A stretch of 64,000 nucleotides of DNA. Source: Dugong dugon. Lineage: Eukaryota > Chordata > Mammalia > Sirenia > Dugongidae. Position numbers and translations under genes: made by a program. The stretch spans positions 100,399,234-100,463,233 of the forward strand of contig CM057462.1 in NCBI GenBank assembly GCA_030035585.1, in the 5' to 3' direction. Numbering within the stretch: the first letter of the stretch is position 1; every line of letters begins with the position of its first letter. Of this stretch, positions 46,606-58,315 are shown piece after piece. A model generated the notes under the pieces. The model did no database searches. It was not told where the DNA came from and saw nothing but the letters and a program-made list of their open reading frames with translations.

Positions 46606-47342
46606 GAACTAAAAAGAGAACCTATAGACTGGGAAAAAAATTTTGGACAGTACAAGTCAGACAAAGGTCTAATCTCCATAACCTACAAGAAAATCCAACA
46701 CCTCTACAACAAAAAGACAATCCTTTTAAAAAATGGGCAAAGGAAATGAACATACACTTCATCAAAGAAGACATTCAAGTGGCCAACAGACACATAAGGA
46801 AATGCTCGCGATCCCTAGCCATTAGACAAATGCAAATTAAAACTAAAATGAGATACCATCTCACCCTGGTATTGCCGGCACATATCAAAAACACTGGAAA
46901 TAACAAACGTTGGGGAGGCTGCGGGGAGATCGGAACCCTTATGCACTGCTGGTGGAAATGCAAAATGATACAACCATTTTGGAAATTGATATGGCACTTC
47001 CTTAGAAAGCTAGAAATAGAAATACCATATGATCCAGCAATCCCACTCTTAGGAATATATCCTAGAGAAATAAGAGTCATCACTCGAATAGACATATGTA
47101 CACCCATGTTCATGGCAGCATTGTTCACAATAGCAAAAAGATGGAAAGAACCTAGATGCCCATCAATTGATGAACAGATAAACAAACTATGGTACATACA
47201 CGCAATGGAGTACTACCCAATAATAAAGAACAGTGATGAATCTGTGAAGCATCTCATAACATGGATGAAACTGGAGGACATTATGCTGAGTGAAATAAGT
47301 CAATCACAAAAGGACAAATATTGTATGAGACCTCTATTGTAA
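46606..47342 (+). pseudogene. L1 ORF2 C-terminal fragment, frame open
   Basis: About 245 codons stay open from the insertion point to the normal RPLL stop. It reads [18 protein letters not shown] and [18 protein letters not shown]. The zinc-knuckle first Cys is Arg (KRWGGCGE instead of KCW..CGE). No start codon or RT is included, so it is a fragment and not a gene. Openness suggests it is relatively young. Confidence 0.87.
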
Positions 47343-48509
47343 AAACCCATGAAAAAGTTTACACAGAAAAAATAACAACCTTTGTTGGTTGCAAGAGATG
47401 GGGGGGTGGGGGGGAGGAATACTAAATAGGCAATAGATAAGTGATACCTTTGGTGAAGGGTGAGCCAGTACACAGTACTGGGGAAACCAGCACAGCTTGT
47501 ACAAGGAAAGGTCATGGAAGCTCCCTAGACACATCCAAACTCCCTGAGGGACTGAACTGCTGGGAGGAGGGCTGTGAGGACCGTGGTCTCAGGGAACATC
47601 TAGTTCAATTGGCATAACACAGTTTATAAAGACAATGTTCTACGTTCTACCTTGGTGAGTAGCGTCTGGGATCTTAAAAGCCTGTGAGCAGCCATCTGAG
47701 AGACTCCACTGGTCTCATCCCTTTGGGAGCAAGGGAGAATGAAGAGAATAGGGGACAAGGAAAAGATTAGTCCAAAGGACTAATGGACCACAGCTCCACG
47801 GCCTCCACCAGACTGAGTCCAGTACAGCTAGATGGTGCCTGGCTACCACCACTGACTGCTCTGACCGGGATCACAACAGAGTGTCCTGGACAGAGCTGGA
47901 GAAGGATGTAGAACAAAATTCTAACACACAAAAAAAAGACCAGATTTACTGGCTTGAAAGAGACTGGAGAAACCCTGAGAGTATGGCCCCCAGACACCCT
48001 CTTAGCTAAGTGGTGAAGTCACTTCTGAGGTTCACTGTTCAGCCAGGGATTGGACAGCCCCATAAAACAAAATGGGTCTAATGAAGCACAGCAGTCCAGG
48101 GACAAGGACTAGAAGGCACAAGGGGACAGGAAAGCTGGTGATAGGGCACCCAAGGTTGAGTAAGGACAGTGTTGACAGTGCTGGGGTTGTTAACCATTGT
48201 CATAGGGCAACATGTGTACTAACTGTTTAATGAGAAACTATTTTGTTCTGTAAACCTTCATCTAAAGTGAGAATAGCAGCACAACTGGAAGAACATAATT
48301 GATGTCAATGAACTGTGCATGTAGAAATTTTTGAAATAGTGTATCTTTGGCTATGTATATTTTCACCAAAGAAAAGGTCAAGAAGGGAGAGGGTTGACAT
48401 GTCATGGAGTTGTTAACCAATGTCATAAAACAATATGTGTACTGACTGTTTAATGAGAAACTATTTGTTCTAGAAACCTTCACCTGAAGTACAATAAAAA
48501 ATGAAAAAA
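46606..48509 (+). mobile_element. 5'-truncated L1 with duplicated 3' end module
   Basis: Perfect 11-bp TSD AAAATAATTGG (46595-46605 and 48510-48520). The upstream TT|AAAA matches the L1 endonuclease target. It comprises the last part of ORF2 (stop at 47340-47342) and a 3' UTR with a G-rich run at 47401-47418. The tail is module A (about 48150-48268), truncated module B (about 48271-48373) and a second module A with poly(A). The TSDs enclose the whole A-B-A tail, so the array was inserted as one unit. Confidence 0.92.
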
Positions 48510-48520
48510 AAAATAATTGG

Positions 48521-48991
48521 AGGGTCTGGAACTCTGGAGAATGCTTATCATTTTCCAAATAAAAATCATGTCTTTGGGCAGTCAAACATCATATGCTAAT
48601 ATTTTTCTCTCCAAATCTGACTCAGCACTCAGAATTGGAATTCTGTTTTTTAGGTTATAATTCCACTTTAGATGAAAATTTATAGTGGGTACAAACTTGG
48701 ACTGAGTATGCTATCCCAAGGTAGCTCTTTCTTCCACATTTATTTTTGTAATTGAAACCCCCTACCATTCTTTGTCTAATGTATTTCCCTGTAAAAAATT
48801 ATTTTAGATTATGTAAAAATACTTTCACTTGGACCTTACCATCCTCCTTGGACTATTATCGTCAAATGTTAAAATATTACTTGTATTTCAGAAACGTTAG
48901 TAAGAAGATGACAAAATTAGGGACTTTACCCATGAAACCAAACAGATGCCTATCTTTAAAGTCTAAAATAATTTTGAGTTAAATTAGAATC
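48521..48991. other. Unique-looking DNA
   Basis: No gene or clear repeat seen. Confidence 0.45.
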
Positions 48992-48996
48992 CAAAT

Positions 48997-49475
48997 TGTA
49001 ATGGATTGAATTATGTCCCCCCAAAAATGTGTGTATCAGTTTGGCTGAGCCATGATTCCTGGTATTGTGTGATTTTCTTATACATTGTAAATCCTGCCTC
49101 TATGATGTTAATGAGGGAGGATGGGCGGCAGTTGTGTTAGTAAGGCAGGACTCAATCTACAAGACTGGATTGTGTCTTGAGGCAATCTCTTGAGATATAA
49201 AAGGGAGAAGCCAGCAGAGAGATACGGGGACCTCATATCAACAAGAAAGCATTGCCAGGAGCAGGGCATGTCCTTTGGACACGGGATCCTTGGGCGGAGA
49301 AGCTCCTAGTCCAGGGGAACACTCAAGAGAAGGTCAACAGAAAGAGAAAGCCTTCCCCTGGAGCTGACGCCCTGAATTTGGACTTTTAGCCTACTTTACT
49401 ATGAAAAATAGACTTCTCTTTGTTAAAACCATCCACTTGTAGTATTTCTGTTGTTGCAGCACTGGATGACTAAGA
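48997..49475 (+). mobile_element. Solo LTR, same family as 35756-36224
   Basis: Starts TGTAATGGATTGAATTATGT. It shares CTGGAGCTGACGCCCTGAAT and CTTTGTTAAAACCATCCACT with the 35.8-kb copy and has TATAAAAG at 49196-49203. CAAAT lies at 48992-48996 and 49476-49480. The expected terminal CA is absorbed into the right copy, probably by a 2-bp loss. It carries about 50 bp near 49105-49155 absent from the other copy. Confidence 0.83.
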
Positions 49476-49480
49476 CAAAT

Positions 49481-50309
49481 AACTCTAGCCTTTAGATACG
49501 CCTTTACTTCTCTAGTCTCTGATAACAGAAAAGACAAAGAGAAAGAAAACCTCTAGTCATTTTATTCCAGTTTAAGAGATTGTGTTAACTAGATACCAAT
49601 ATTAAAAAAAAAAAAAAAAAAAAAGGCCTTTCTTCTGACTCAGAAACTTATAGACTCTTCCAGAGGAATTTGTACATTGACTCTAATTTTGAGTGTGGAG
49701 GTGATGTGATATTATAATCTGGTACATTCTAGAAACTTTTCTTTTTGTTCAACACATATCCACTTCAATAAATTGACATTATCATCTGAACTGAATCATT
49801 CTGCAGTAACAACAAATTCTCATACAAATGCATAGACTATGTTTAAAAAGTAATTACAATTTCCTTTTTGCTTTTTTTTATCCAGATTAGCACATCTTTC
49901 ACACCTAACATTTTGTGTACTGCACTCACCAGACTTGCAACAATCTTGGCAAAAAGATGGGATAGGAAAGGTCCAGAAAGAGAGAATGAGTAAGAGGCAT
50001 GCTAAAAGGAGGAAGAATCCAAGTTGAACTAATACACAGAATCTGATTATATCTGGCAAAGAGTTCGACCATAAAGGTGGAACACTTCTTCTCTCAATAT
50101 CTACTTGCATGAGTCTCAATGCTTTGGAAAGAAGGGATGTTCTAGGAAGAAATTTTATGTGGTGGTCCCAGGAGTGAGAGGCAGTTAGAGACAGAGAATT
50201 AGGAAATAAAAGAACAGTATGGTACCTGTCTCTCAGCCTGTTTCCATGGACAAAGTCTAAGTTGTAGGAAGAGAAAGAAGAGAAGGAGAGAGAAAAAGAG
50301 ACAATTCAC
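49481..50309. other. Unique-looking DNA with an A-run
   Basis: Poly(A) at 49602-49624 and a purine-rich stretch at 50260-50310. No gene or clear repeat. Confidence 0.45.
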
Positions 50310-51310
50310 AGAAAACTTTATAGGACCATTATATTTAATGAACACCAAAACAAATAGAATTATTATCCAGAATATATTTTAAAAACCATCACAAATCATT
50401 AAGAAATTGACATATAACCCAAGAGAGAAATTGTCAAGTTTTATAAAGAGGCTAGACACAGAAGAACTTCAAAAGTTCAGTAAAACTTGAAAAGATTCTC
50501 TGCTTCACTAGTATCAGAAAATGTAAACCAATGAGATATCATTTCACACAAGGATGTCAAGAATTCAAACAATTGCTGATCAGGGGCAGATTAACAGTAA
50601 TCAAGGTACACATGGGCTTAATTGTGTTTATTTACACATCTGTAGTGCACAATTTCACATGGGTTTCACCACATCTTCGATTATCTGGCTTATTGGATAA
50701 TCATCCCTGTTGTTGGTACATATCTGCATGGGGAAACTTTCATACACCGTGGGCATGAGAAGATGCCCACGGCCTTTGACCCAGCACTTCCACTTCTAGG
50801 TATTTAGGTATTTATCTTAGAGAAATTCATACAGATGTGCACAAGCAAATGTATGCAGTTTTTTTTTGTTTTTTTTTTTTGCAATGTTATTTGTTAAGGT
50901 GAAAAAGTGGAAATAACTTTTCCTCAACAGAGGAATGAACAAACAAATTGTGCTGTCTTCATATCATAGGATACTCTACAACAGTTAAAATGAATGATCT
51001 AGAGTTTCATATTTTAATATGGATAAATCTCAAGAAATATAATTTTGAGTGAAGAAAAGCAAGTAGCAAAATCATACACATAATATCGAAACATCTATGT
51101 AAATATTCTAAACTCACAAAACAATAGTATATAAACTTAATGGATGCATATATAAGTAGTAAAAGCACAAAAACATGCACAGCAATAGGAGACACAAGTT
51201 TCTGGATGGGGTTACCTTTCGGGATGCGCATAGCGGGAGGGAGTAGGAAAAAAATGGGTTCAGAGAGGTGATGTGTTTCTGAAATAGTTTTATTTCTTTA
51301 TAAAAAGAAG
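50310..51310 (+). repeat. Old L1M ORF2 3' end
   Basis: CCAATGAGATATCATTTCAC (about 50530), CCAGCACTTCCACTTCTAGG (about 50780) and AGGAATGAACAAACAAATTG follow the order of the L1 ORF2 C-terminal coding region. They are heavily mutated and contain a 50.6-kb stretch of other sequence. Confidence 0.65.
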
Positions 51311-51329
51311 GGTAGAGAAACTTCCAGTG

Positions 51330-51443
51330 ATATGATCTTGGCAGCAATTTTAAAAATTTTAACCTCCCAAGCGCTCCTCCTGCAAAAAAAAAAAAAAAAA
51401 AATTAGAAGAGCAAATGAAAAACCCACTGATGACATCTTAAAT
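51330..51443 (+). repeat. Probable old L1 5' region, left part
   Basis: AGTGATATGATCTTGGCAGC and GAGCAAATGAAAAACCCACT, with an A-run at 51384-51402, resemble an L1M 5' region. It seems to continue at 56987 after the inserted L1. Confidence 0.4.
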
Positions 51444-51459
51444 AAAACTAGGAGGCAAG

Positions 51460-52186
51460 AGGCAGGGCCAAGATAGTGGAGGGGTCCTGCGGTCCCTCTT
51501 AAAACAAAGACCTGAAAAAACAAGTGAATCGATTATATATGACAATCTAGGATCCCTGAAAATCAAAGGCAAACTTGAGGAATCAGACACAGCGGCGGGG
51601 GAGGGAGAGACAGTTCGGAAGCAGTGAGGAGTTGCCAGACCTGACCCAGTGGGAACCAGCACCCTGCAGGCCAGATCGGCTGGCGCATGCGGTGAGGCAA
51701 GCAGTGGTGCTCAGGACATGTTTTCCACATTGGGAGAGACCCAGTGGCGGAGAGTCTGGTCAACCCACCAGAACCAGTGAAAAGCAGCATTCAATCGGCA
51801 AAAGATAGGTACATGCATCCAACCCATCGCACTGATCAAAAAACACCCCATTTGGGAACAACCTCTCTCCCATTTACTTGCCTCTTCCCCACTCTGCACC
51901 ATGTACCCTGGGCTGGAAGTAGGACCCGTCATGAGTCCTGAGCCATTCTCCTAGCCTTGGAATAAATTAACAAACAAGGAAAAAATAATCTACCAGCTGC
52001 CCTAAGCCAGGAACTCAGGGCAGGCACAACTCTGTTGCCTAGGCACAGGCATAAGTAGCCCATGGACCTTGAGTGCCTTTCACCCCTACATTGATCTGTG
52101 TGGGCCCATTTCAACAGTGTAGGTCCTCATTGGCTACAATACAACAGGGTGTATAACTGAAACCTAACTTCAACTGTATCAGCTAT
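51460..52186 (+). promoter_or_regulatory. L1 5' UTR fragment
   Basis: Collinear with 25203-25937 of the full-length L1. The YY1-like motif is altered (CCAAGATAGTGG). It joins directly to ORF2 reverse transcriptase at about 52187, a deletion of about 3.7 kb covering the rest of the 5' UTR, ORF1 and the endonuclease. Confidence 0.8.
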
Positions 52187-54171
52187 ATATAATTCACCAT
52201 GATCAAGTGGGATTTATACTAGGTATGCAGGGATGGTTCAACATTAGAAAAACAATCAATGTAATCCATCACATAAATAAAACAAAAGACAATAACCGCA
52301 TGATCCTATCAACTGATACAGAAAAGGCATTTGACAAAGTTCAACCCCGCTTCATGATAAAAACTCCCAGCAAAATAGGAATAGAGGAGAAATTCCTCAA
52401 CATAATTAAGAGCATTTATACAAAGCCAAGAACCAACATCATCCTAAATGGAGACAGTCTGAAAGCATTCCTCCTGAGAATGGGAACCAGACAAGGATGC
52501 CTTTTATCAGCACTGTTGTTCAACATTGTGCTGGAGATCCTAGTCAGAGCAATTAGGCTACAAAAGGAAATGATGGGCATCCAAATTGGTAAGGAAGAAA
52601 TAAAAGTACCTCTATTTGCAGATGATATGATCTGATACACAGAAAACCCCAAAGAATCCACAAGAAAACTACTGGAACTAATAGAAGATTTCAGCAAAGT
52701 ATCAGGATAAAAGATGAACATACAAAAATCAGTTGGATACCTCTACACCAACAAAGAGAACTTTGGAGAGGAAATCACCAAATCAATACCATTTACGTAG
52801 CCCCCAAGAAGATAAAATACTTAGGAATAAATCTAACCAGAGACTTAAAAGACTTATACAATGAAAACTACAAGACACTACTGCAAGAAACCAAAAGAGA
52901 TCTGCATAAGGAAAAACATACCTTGCTCACAGACAGAAAGACTCAACACTGTGAAAATGTCAATTCTACCCAAAGTGATCTACAGATAAAATGCAATCCT
53001 GATCCAAATTCTACAGGCATTTTTTAATGAGGTGGAAAAACAAAGCACCAACTTCATATGGAAAGGGAAGAGGCCCTGGATAAGTAAAAGCATTACTGAA
53101 GAAGAACAAAGTGGGAGGCCTCACACTACCTGATTTTAGAACCTATTATACAGCCACAGTAGTCAAAACAGTCTGGTACTGTTACAACAGATGCATAGAC
53201 CAATGGAACAGAATTGAAAATCCAGATGTAAATTCATCCACCTATGAGCAGCTGATATTTGACAAAGGCCCAATGTCCATTAAATGGGGAAAAGACAGTC
53301 TCTTTAACAAATGGTGCTGGTGTAAACGGATATCCGTCTGCAAAAATAGGAAAAAAGACCCATACCTCACACCATGCACAAAAACTAACTCAGAATGGAT
53401 CAAAGACCTAAATATAAAATAAAAAACGATAAAGATCATTGAAGAAAAAATAGGGACAATGCTAGGAGCCCTAATACATGGCATAAACACAATACAAACC
53501 ATAAGTAACAATGCACAAACACCAGAAGAGAAACTAGGCAACTGGGAGCTCCTAAAAATCAGACTCTTATGCTCATCAAAACACTTCACCAAAAGAGTCA
53601 AAAGACAACCTAAAGACTGGGGAAAAAAATTTGGTTATGACAAATCCGAGCAGTACCTAATCTCTAAAATCTACAAGATACTCCAAAACCTCAACAGCAA
53701 AAAGACAAATAACCCAATTAAAAAATGGGCAAAGGATATGAACAGCCAATTCACCAAAGAAGATATTCAGGCAGCTAACAGACATGAAGAAATGCTCACA
53801 ATCATGAGCCATTAGAGAAATGCAGATCAAAACTACAATGAGATATCATCTCACCCCAACAAGGCTAGCATTAATCCAAAAAACACAAAATAACAAATGC
53901 TGGAGAGGTTGTGGAGAGACTGGAACACTTATACACTGTTAGTGGGAATGTAAAATGGTACAATCACTTTGGAAATCAATTTGGCACTTCCTTAAAAAGC
54001 TAGAAATAGAAGTACCATATGATCCAGCTATCCCACTTCTTGCAATATATCCTAGAGAAACAAGAGCTGTCACACAAATAGATGTATGCACACCCATGTT
54101 CATCGCAGCACTGTTCACAATAGCCAAAAGATGGAAGCAACCTAAGTGCCCATCAATGAACGAATGGTTAA
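52187..54171 (+). pseudogene. L1 ORF2 remnant (RT onward)
   Basis: The frame at 52207-52635 reads [30 protein letters not shown] and FADDMI, so the RT Asp motifs remain. Later frames give [19 protein letters not shown] (53111) and KRWKQPKCPSMNEW (to 54170). The zinc-knuckle HCWWEC has its first Trp codon changed to TAG near 53941. About 0.17 kb is deleted at 54171 by a join with TAAACA microhomology, so the ORF2 end is missing. Confidence 0.87.
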
Positions 54172-55146
54172 ACACAGAAGAAAACATTCTTTGATGGTTA
54201 TGGGGGTGGGGAGGGAGGGTGAGGGTTATTCACTAACTAGATAGTAGATAAGAATCATCTTAGGTAAAGGGAAGGACAGCACACACTATGGGGGAAGCCA
54301 GCACAACTGGACTAAACCAAAGCTAAGAAGTTTCCTCAATACAATCAAATACTTTGAGAGACAGAATAGCAGGTATGCAGGGTCTGGGGACCATGCTTTC
54401 AGGGGACATCTATGTCAATTGGCATAACAAACCTTATTAAGAAAATGTTCTGTGTCCTACTTTGGTGAGTGGTGTCTGGGGTCTTAAAAGCTTGCAAGTG
54501 GCTGTCTAAGATGCATCACTTGGTCCCAACCACTTGGAGTGAAGGAGAATGACGAACACCAAAGACACAAGGAAAGTATTGGCCCAAGAGACAGAATGGG
54601 TCACATAAACCAGAGACTTCATCAGCCTGCAACCAGAACAACTAGATGGTGCCCGGCTACCACCAATGAATGTCCTGACAGGGAACACAACAGAGGGCCC
54701 CTGATGGAGCAGTAGAACGATGGGATGCAGAACTCAAATTCTAGTAAGAAGACCAGACTTAATTGTCTAAGACTGGAGGCGCCCCGGAAAGCATGGCCCC
54801 TGGTCTCTCCAACACCCTAGAACTAAAACAATTTCCAAGGCCAACTCTTCAGACAGGGATTGGACTGGGCTGTGGGACATAAAGTGATACTTGTGAAGAA
54901 TGTATCTCTTAGACAAGTAGCTACAAGAGATCAAAGGGGCGGCTTCTGTCCAGAGGTGAGAGGGGAAGGCAGAGAGAGTTAGGAACTGGTTGAATGTTCA
55001 TGGGGAATCAGGGGCAGAGGGGAGGAGTGTGCTGTCGCAGAATGGGGTGAGCAGTTGGGGTCTCATAACAATGTATGTAAAAAAAAATTCTGTATGGGAG
55101 ACTAACTTGAAATGTAGACTTCATTTAATTACAACAATAAAAAAAC
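54172..55146 (+). repeat. L1 3' UTR
   Basis: Starts within ACACAGAAGAAAACATTC, has the G-rich run at 54203-54223, and ends with AACAATAAAAAAACCCG and (TAA)n-like repeats, an A-rich L1 end. Confidence 0.82.
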
Positions 55147-55378
55147 CCGTAATAATAATAATAATAGTTCCAATGTAAAATTATGACTCAACTAACAAGT
55201 TTCTCCATGTGATGCAGATGTTATCTAAACAAACGTGGGCACTTGAGGAGATATGTTAATTATCAAGTATGATTTGTCCCATTAGCACAGAAATTTATTG
55301 TTTCTTTATGCTTTACTTTTCCTACTGTTATAAATTATCTGTCAAATTATTAGATAATAAAAATAGTTTAATTATGTC
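55147..55378 (+). other. Non-L1 segment between two L1 ends
   Basis: 232 bp of AT-rich sequence with no repeat recognised. Because the outer TSD encloses it, it may be sequence carried from the source locus. Confidence 0.5.
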
Positions 55379-56970
55379 AAAAAAATGGGCCAAGGATATG
55401 AACAGGCACTTCGCCAAAGAAGACATTCAGGCAGCTAACAGACACATGAAGAAATGCTCACAATCATTAGCCATTAGAGAAATGCAAATCAAAACTACAA
55501 TGAGATACCATCTCACCCCAACAAGGCTAATATTAATCTAAAAAACACAAAATAATAAATGTTGGAGAGGTTGTGGGGAGACTGGAACACTTATACGCTG
55601 CTGGTAGGAACATAAAATGGTACAACCACTTTGGAAATCAATTTGGCGCTTCCCTAAAAAGCTAGAAACTGAAGTATCATACTATCCAGCAATCCCACTC
55701 CTTGGAATATGTCTTAGAGAAATAAGAGCCATCACATGAATAGATATATGCCCACCCATGTTCGCTGTGTCATTGTTCATAATAGCAAAAAGATGGAAAC
55801 AACCTAGGTGCCCATCAGCAGATGAATGGATAAACAAATTATGGTATATTCACATAATGGAATACTATAAAGAACAACAATGAATCCAAGACACATCTCG
55901 TAACATGGATGAATCTGGAAGGCATTATGCTGAGTGAAATTAGTCAGTTGCAAAAGGACAAATATTATATAGACCACTATTATAAGTATTCAAGAAAAGG
56001 TTTAAACAGAGAAGAAAATATTCTTTGATGGTTCTGAGGGTGTGGAGGGTGGGAGAGGGGTATTCACTAACTAGACAGTAGATAACAATTATCTTAGGTG
56101 CAGGGAAGGATAACACACAAGACAGGGTAAGTCAGCAAAATTGGACTAAACTAAAAGCTAAGAAGTTTCCTCAATACAACCAAACACTTTGAGGGACAGA
56201 GTAGCAGGGGCGAGGGTCAGGGGACCATGGTTTCAGGGGACGTCTAGGTCAATTGGCATAACAAAGTTTGTTAAGAAAATATTCTGCACCCCATTTTGGT
56301 AAGTGGCATCTGGGGTCTTAAAAGCTTGTAAGTAGCCATCTAAGATGCATCAATTGGTCCCAACCCACCTGGAGCAAAGGAGAATGAAGAACACCAAAGA
56401 CACAATGAAAATATTAGCCCAAAAGACAAAAGGGCCACATAAACCTGAGACTCCATCAGCCTGAGACCAGCAGAACTAGATGGTGCCCAGCTACCACCAA
56501 TGACACAATAGAAAGTCCCTGATGGAGCAGGAGAAAAGTAGGGTGCAGAACTCAAATTCTAGTAAGAAGACCAGACTTAATGGTCTGACTGAGACTGGAG
56601 GGGCCCTGGAAGACATGGCCCCCAGAATCTCTGTAGCCCAGAACTGAAACCATTCCTGAAGTCAATTCTTCTGATATACATTAGACTGGACTATAAGACA
56701 TAAAATGATACTCATGAAGAGAGTGCTTCTTAGCTCAAGTAGATACACGAGACTAAATGTGCAGCTCCTGTCTGGAAGTGAGATGAGCAGGCAAAAAGGG
56801 GCAGGAGTTGGCTGAACAGACACAGGAAATCCAGGGTGGAAAGGAGGAGTGTGCTGTCACATTATAGGGAGAGCAACTAGGGTCACATAACAATGTGTGT
56901 ATAAAGTTTTGTATGAGAAACTAACTTGAACTGTAAACGTTCAGTTAAAGCACAATAAAATAAAAAGTAA
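55379..56970 (+). mobile_element. Second L1 3' fragment
   Basis: Starts AAAAAATGGGCCAAGGATAT in ORF2. It includes CTGAGTGAAATTAGTCAGTT, a 3' UTR, and an end with CACAATAAAATAAAAAGT. The ORF2 part has stops. No TSD is visible for this piece alone. Confidence 0.85.
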
Positions 56971-56986
56971 AAAACAAGGAGGCAAG

Positions 56987-57750
56987 GAATTGCCATAAAC
57001 TTTATGTACTAGAATGGCTAAGTCACCTATAGCAGCAGAACGAGGATAAGATCAAAACTGAGTGGCAAAAATATTGAGAAACAAACGGGGATATGTGCTC
57101 CACAAACCAAGAAGACACAAATTTTGCCAGCAAATAACCACTTCTAAAAGAAGAGGACATAAAGTACCATTGGTGGAAACAGGGAAACTGACAAAACATC
57201 TCCGGACTCTTCAGTTTGCAAGTGGGTGCAAAAACCTGCATACAGAAATGAGAAGATCAAAGAAGACTCAACAAAGCTCCCTTCCAGAAACCCAGAGCCT
57301 CACTTTAAAGGAAAAGTACTGAAAACAGATAGCAAAATGAAAGGGCAGGGATAAGAACGAGAAGGGGTTAGGTAGGATCAGGAAGGGCTCAGAGGGAGAG
57401 GGCTTACAGACTTCCAAGGTACTATGCCAGTCTACCCTGATAGCTGAAGAGCATAAACTATATTTTCTTTAGGAACTGCTAACAAACTCAACAAAGTTGT
57501 CAGCTGTATACATAACCCAGACAAAATGATTCATCAGTTTTATGTGGTGGGTTTTTTTTTTTTGAAGGCATAAAAAAGAAGAAATTGATCATAATATCAT
57601 CAAAACACAATTACACTCCCAAAAGCAAATAGGTCATAAATGACTATACAAAAACAAACAAAAAATTACTGAGGATATAGGGTCTATAATTTTATATCAA
57701 CTCTTTATTGTGTGTTTTTTATGTTTTCTCATGGTTAGAATTCTCAGAAT
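56987..57750 (+). repeat. Probable old L1 5'-type sequence, then unclassified DNA
   Basis: GGAATTGCCATAAACTTTAT and CACCTATAGCAGCAGAACGA may continue the sequence left at 51443. After about 57400 nothing is recognised apart from a T-run at 57551-57562. Confidence 0.35.
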
Positions 57751-57898
57751 ATGGCCTAACAAAGTTTTTTTTCTAAAATTTAGTTTTTATTTCTAATTTT
57801 GAAATAATTATAGATTTACAGAAAGTTGCAAAGATGGAAAGGTCCCTTCTACCCTTCACCCATTTTCTCCCAATGGTTACATCTTGTATTAACTATAG
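57751..57898 (-). repeat. Old L1M 3' UTR, left part, minus strand
   Basis: TTGAAATAATTATAGATTTA, CTACCCTTCACCCATTTTCT and CCAATGGTTACATCTTG are the reverse-strand L1M 3' UTR pattern. It resumes at 59251. Confidence 0.65.
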
Positions 57899-58315
57899 TA
57901 CAGTGTCTTAGGCTGGGTTCTCTAGAGAAGCAAAACCAGTGAAATATATATATATATATAAATATAGAGAGAGTGATTTAATTCAAGGAAATGGCTTACA
58001 CAGTTGTGGAGGTTGGCAAGTCCCAAATCTGTGGGTCAGGCATCAGGCTGGAGGCTTCTCCTGACTCACATGGTTGCAGAGGCTGATGAACCCAAAATCT
58101 GTAGGTCAGGTGGCAGGCTGCTGGCTCATGTCCCAAGAACAGAAGGTCAGATGATGACAAGTCGTATGCAGGATCCAGAGAGAAAGCCTTGCTAGAACAT
58201 CCATTTATGTACTGGAGGCAGGCCACACCCCCAAAGAAACTGCTCTTTCAACTGTTTGGCTGCTTATAGCAGATCTCATTACAGAGGTGATAACATTATT
58301 TCAGATTTCATCATC

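Larger units (their letters stand above)
51460..56970 (+). mobile_element. Rearranged L1 insertion carrying extra 3' sequence (candidate 3' transduction)
   Basis: The whole block is bounded by a 16-bp duplication with one mismatch, AAAAC(T/A)AGGAGGCAAG, at 51444-51459 and 56971-56986. It sits exactly at the L1 5' terminus and just after the final A-rich tail. Inside are an L1 5' UTR, an ORF2 part, a 3' UTR with its own A-rich end, about 230 bp of non-L1 DNA, and a second L1 3' fragment. Only the outer pair of flanks match, which suggests one integration of a read-through transcript. Confidence 0.7.

Noticed and set aside
46602-47342. 246-codon open frame as a host gene
   Set aside because: It starts at a TTG inside the TSD and is the L1 ORF2 C-terminus.
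35756-49475. Two LTRs as ends of one provirus
   Set aside because: Same orientation and family, but each has its own TSD (AAGAA and CAAAT) and no retroviral interior lies between them.
52207-52635. Intact reverse transcriptase gene
   Set aside because: It keeps the DTEKAFD and FADD motifs but lacks the endonuclease and ends at a stop right after FADDMI; it is an L1 fragment.
51460-55146. Splicing as the origin of the 3.7-kb gap in this L1
   Set aside because: The junction near 52186 shows no clear GT donor remnant or AG acceptor; an ordinary deletion is equally likely.
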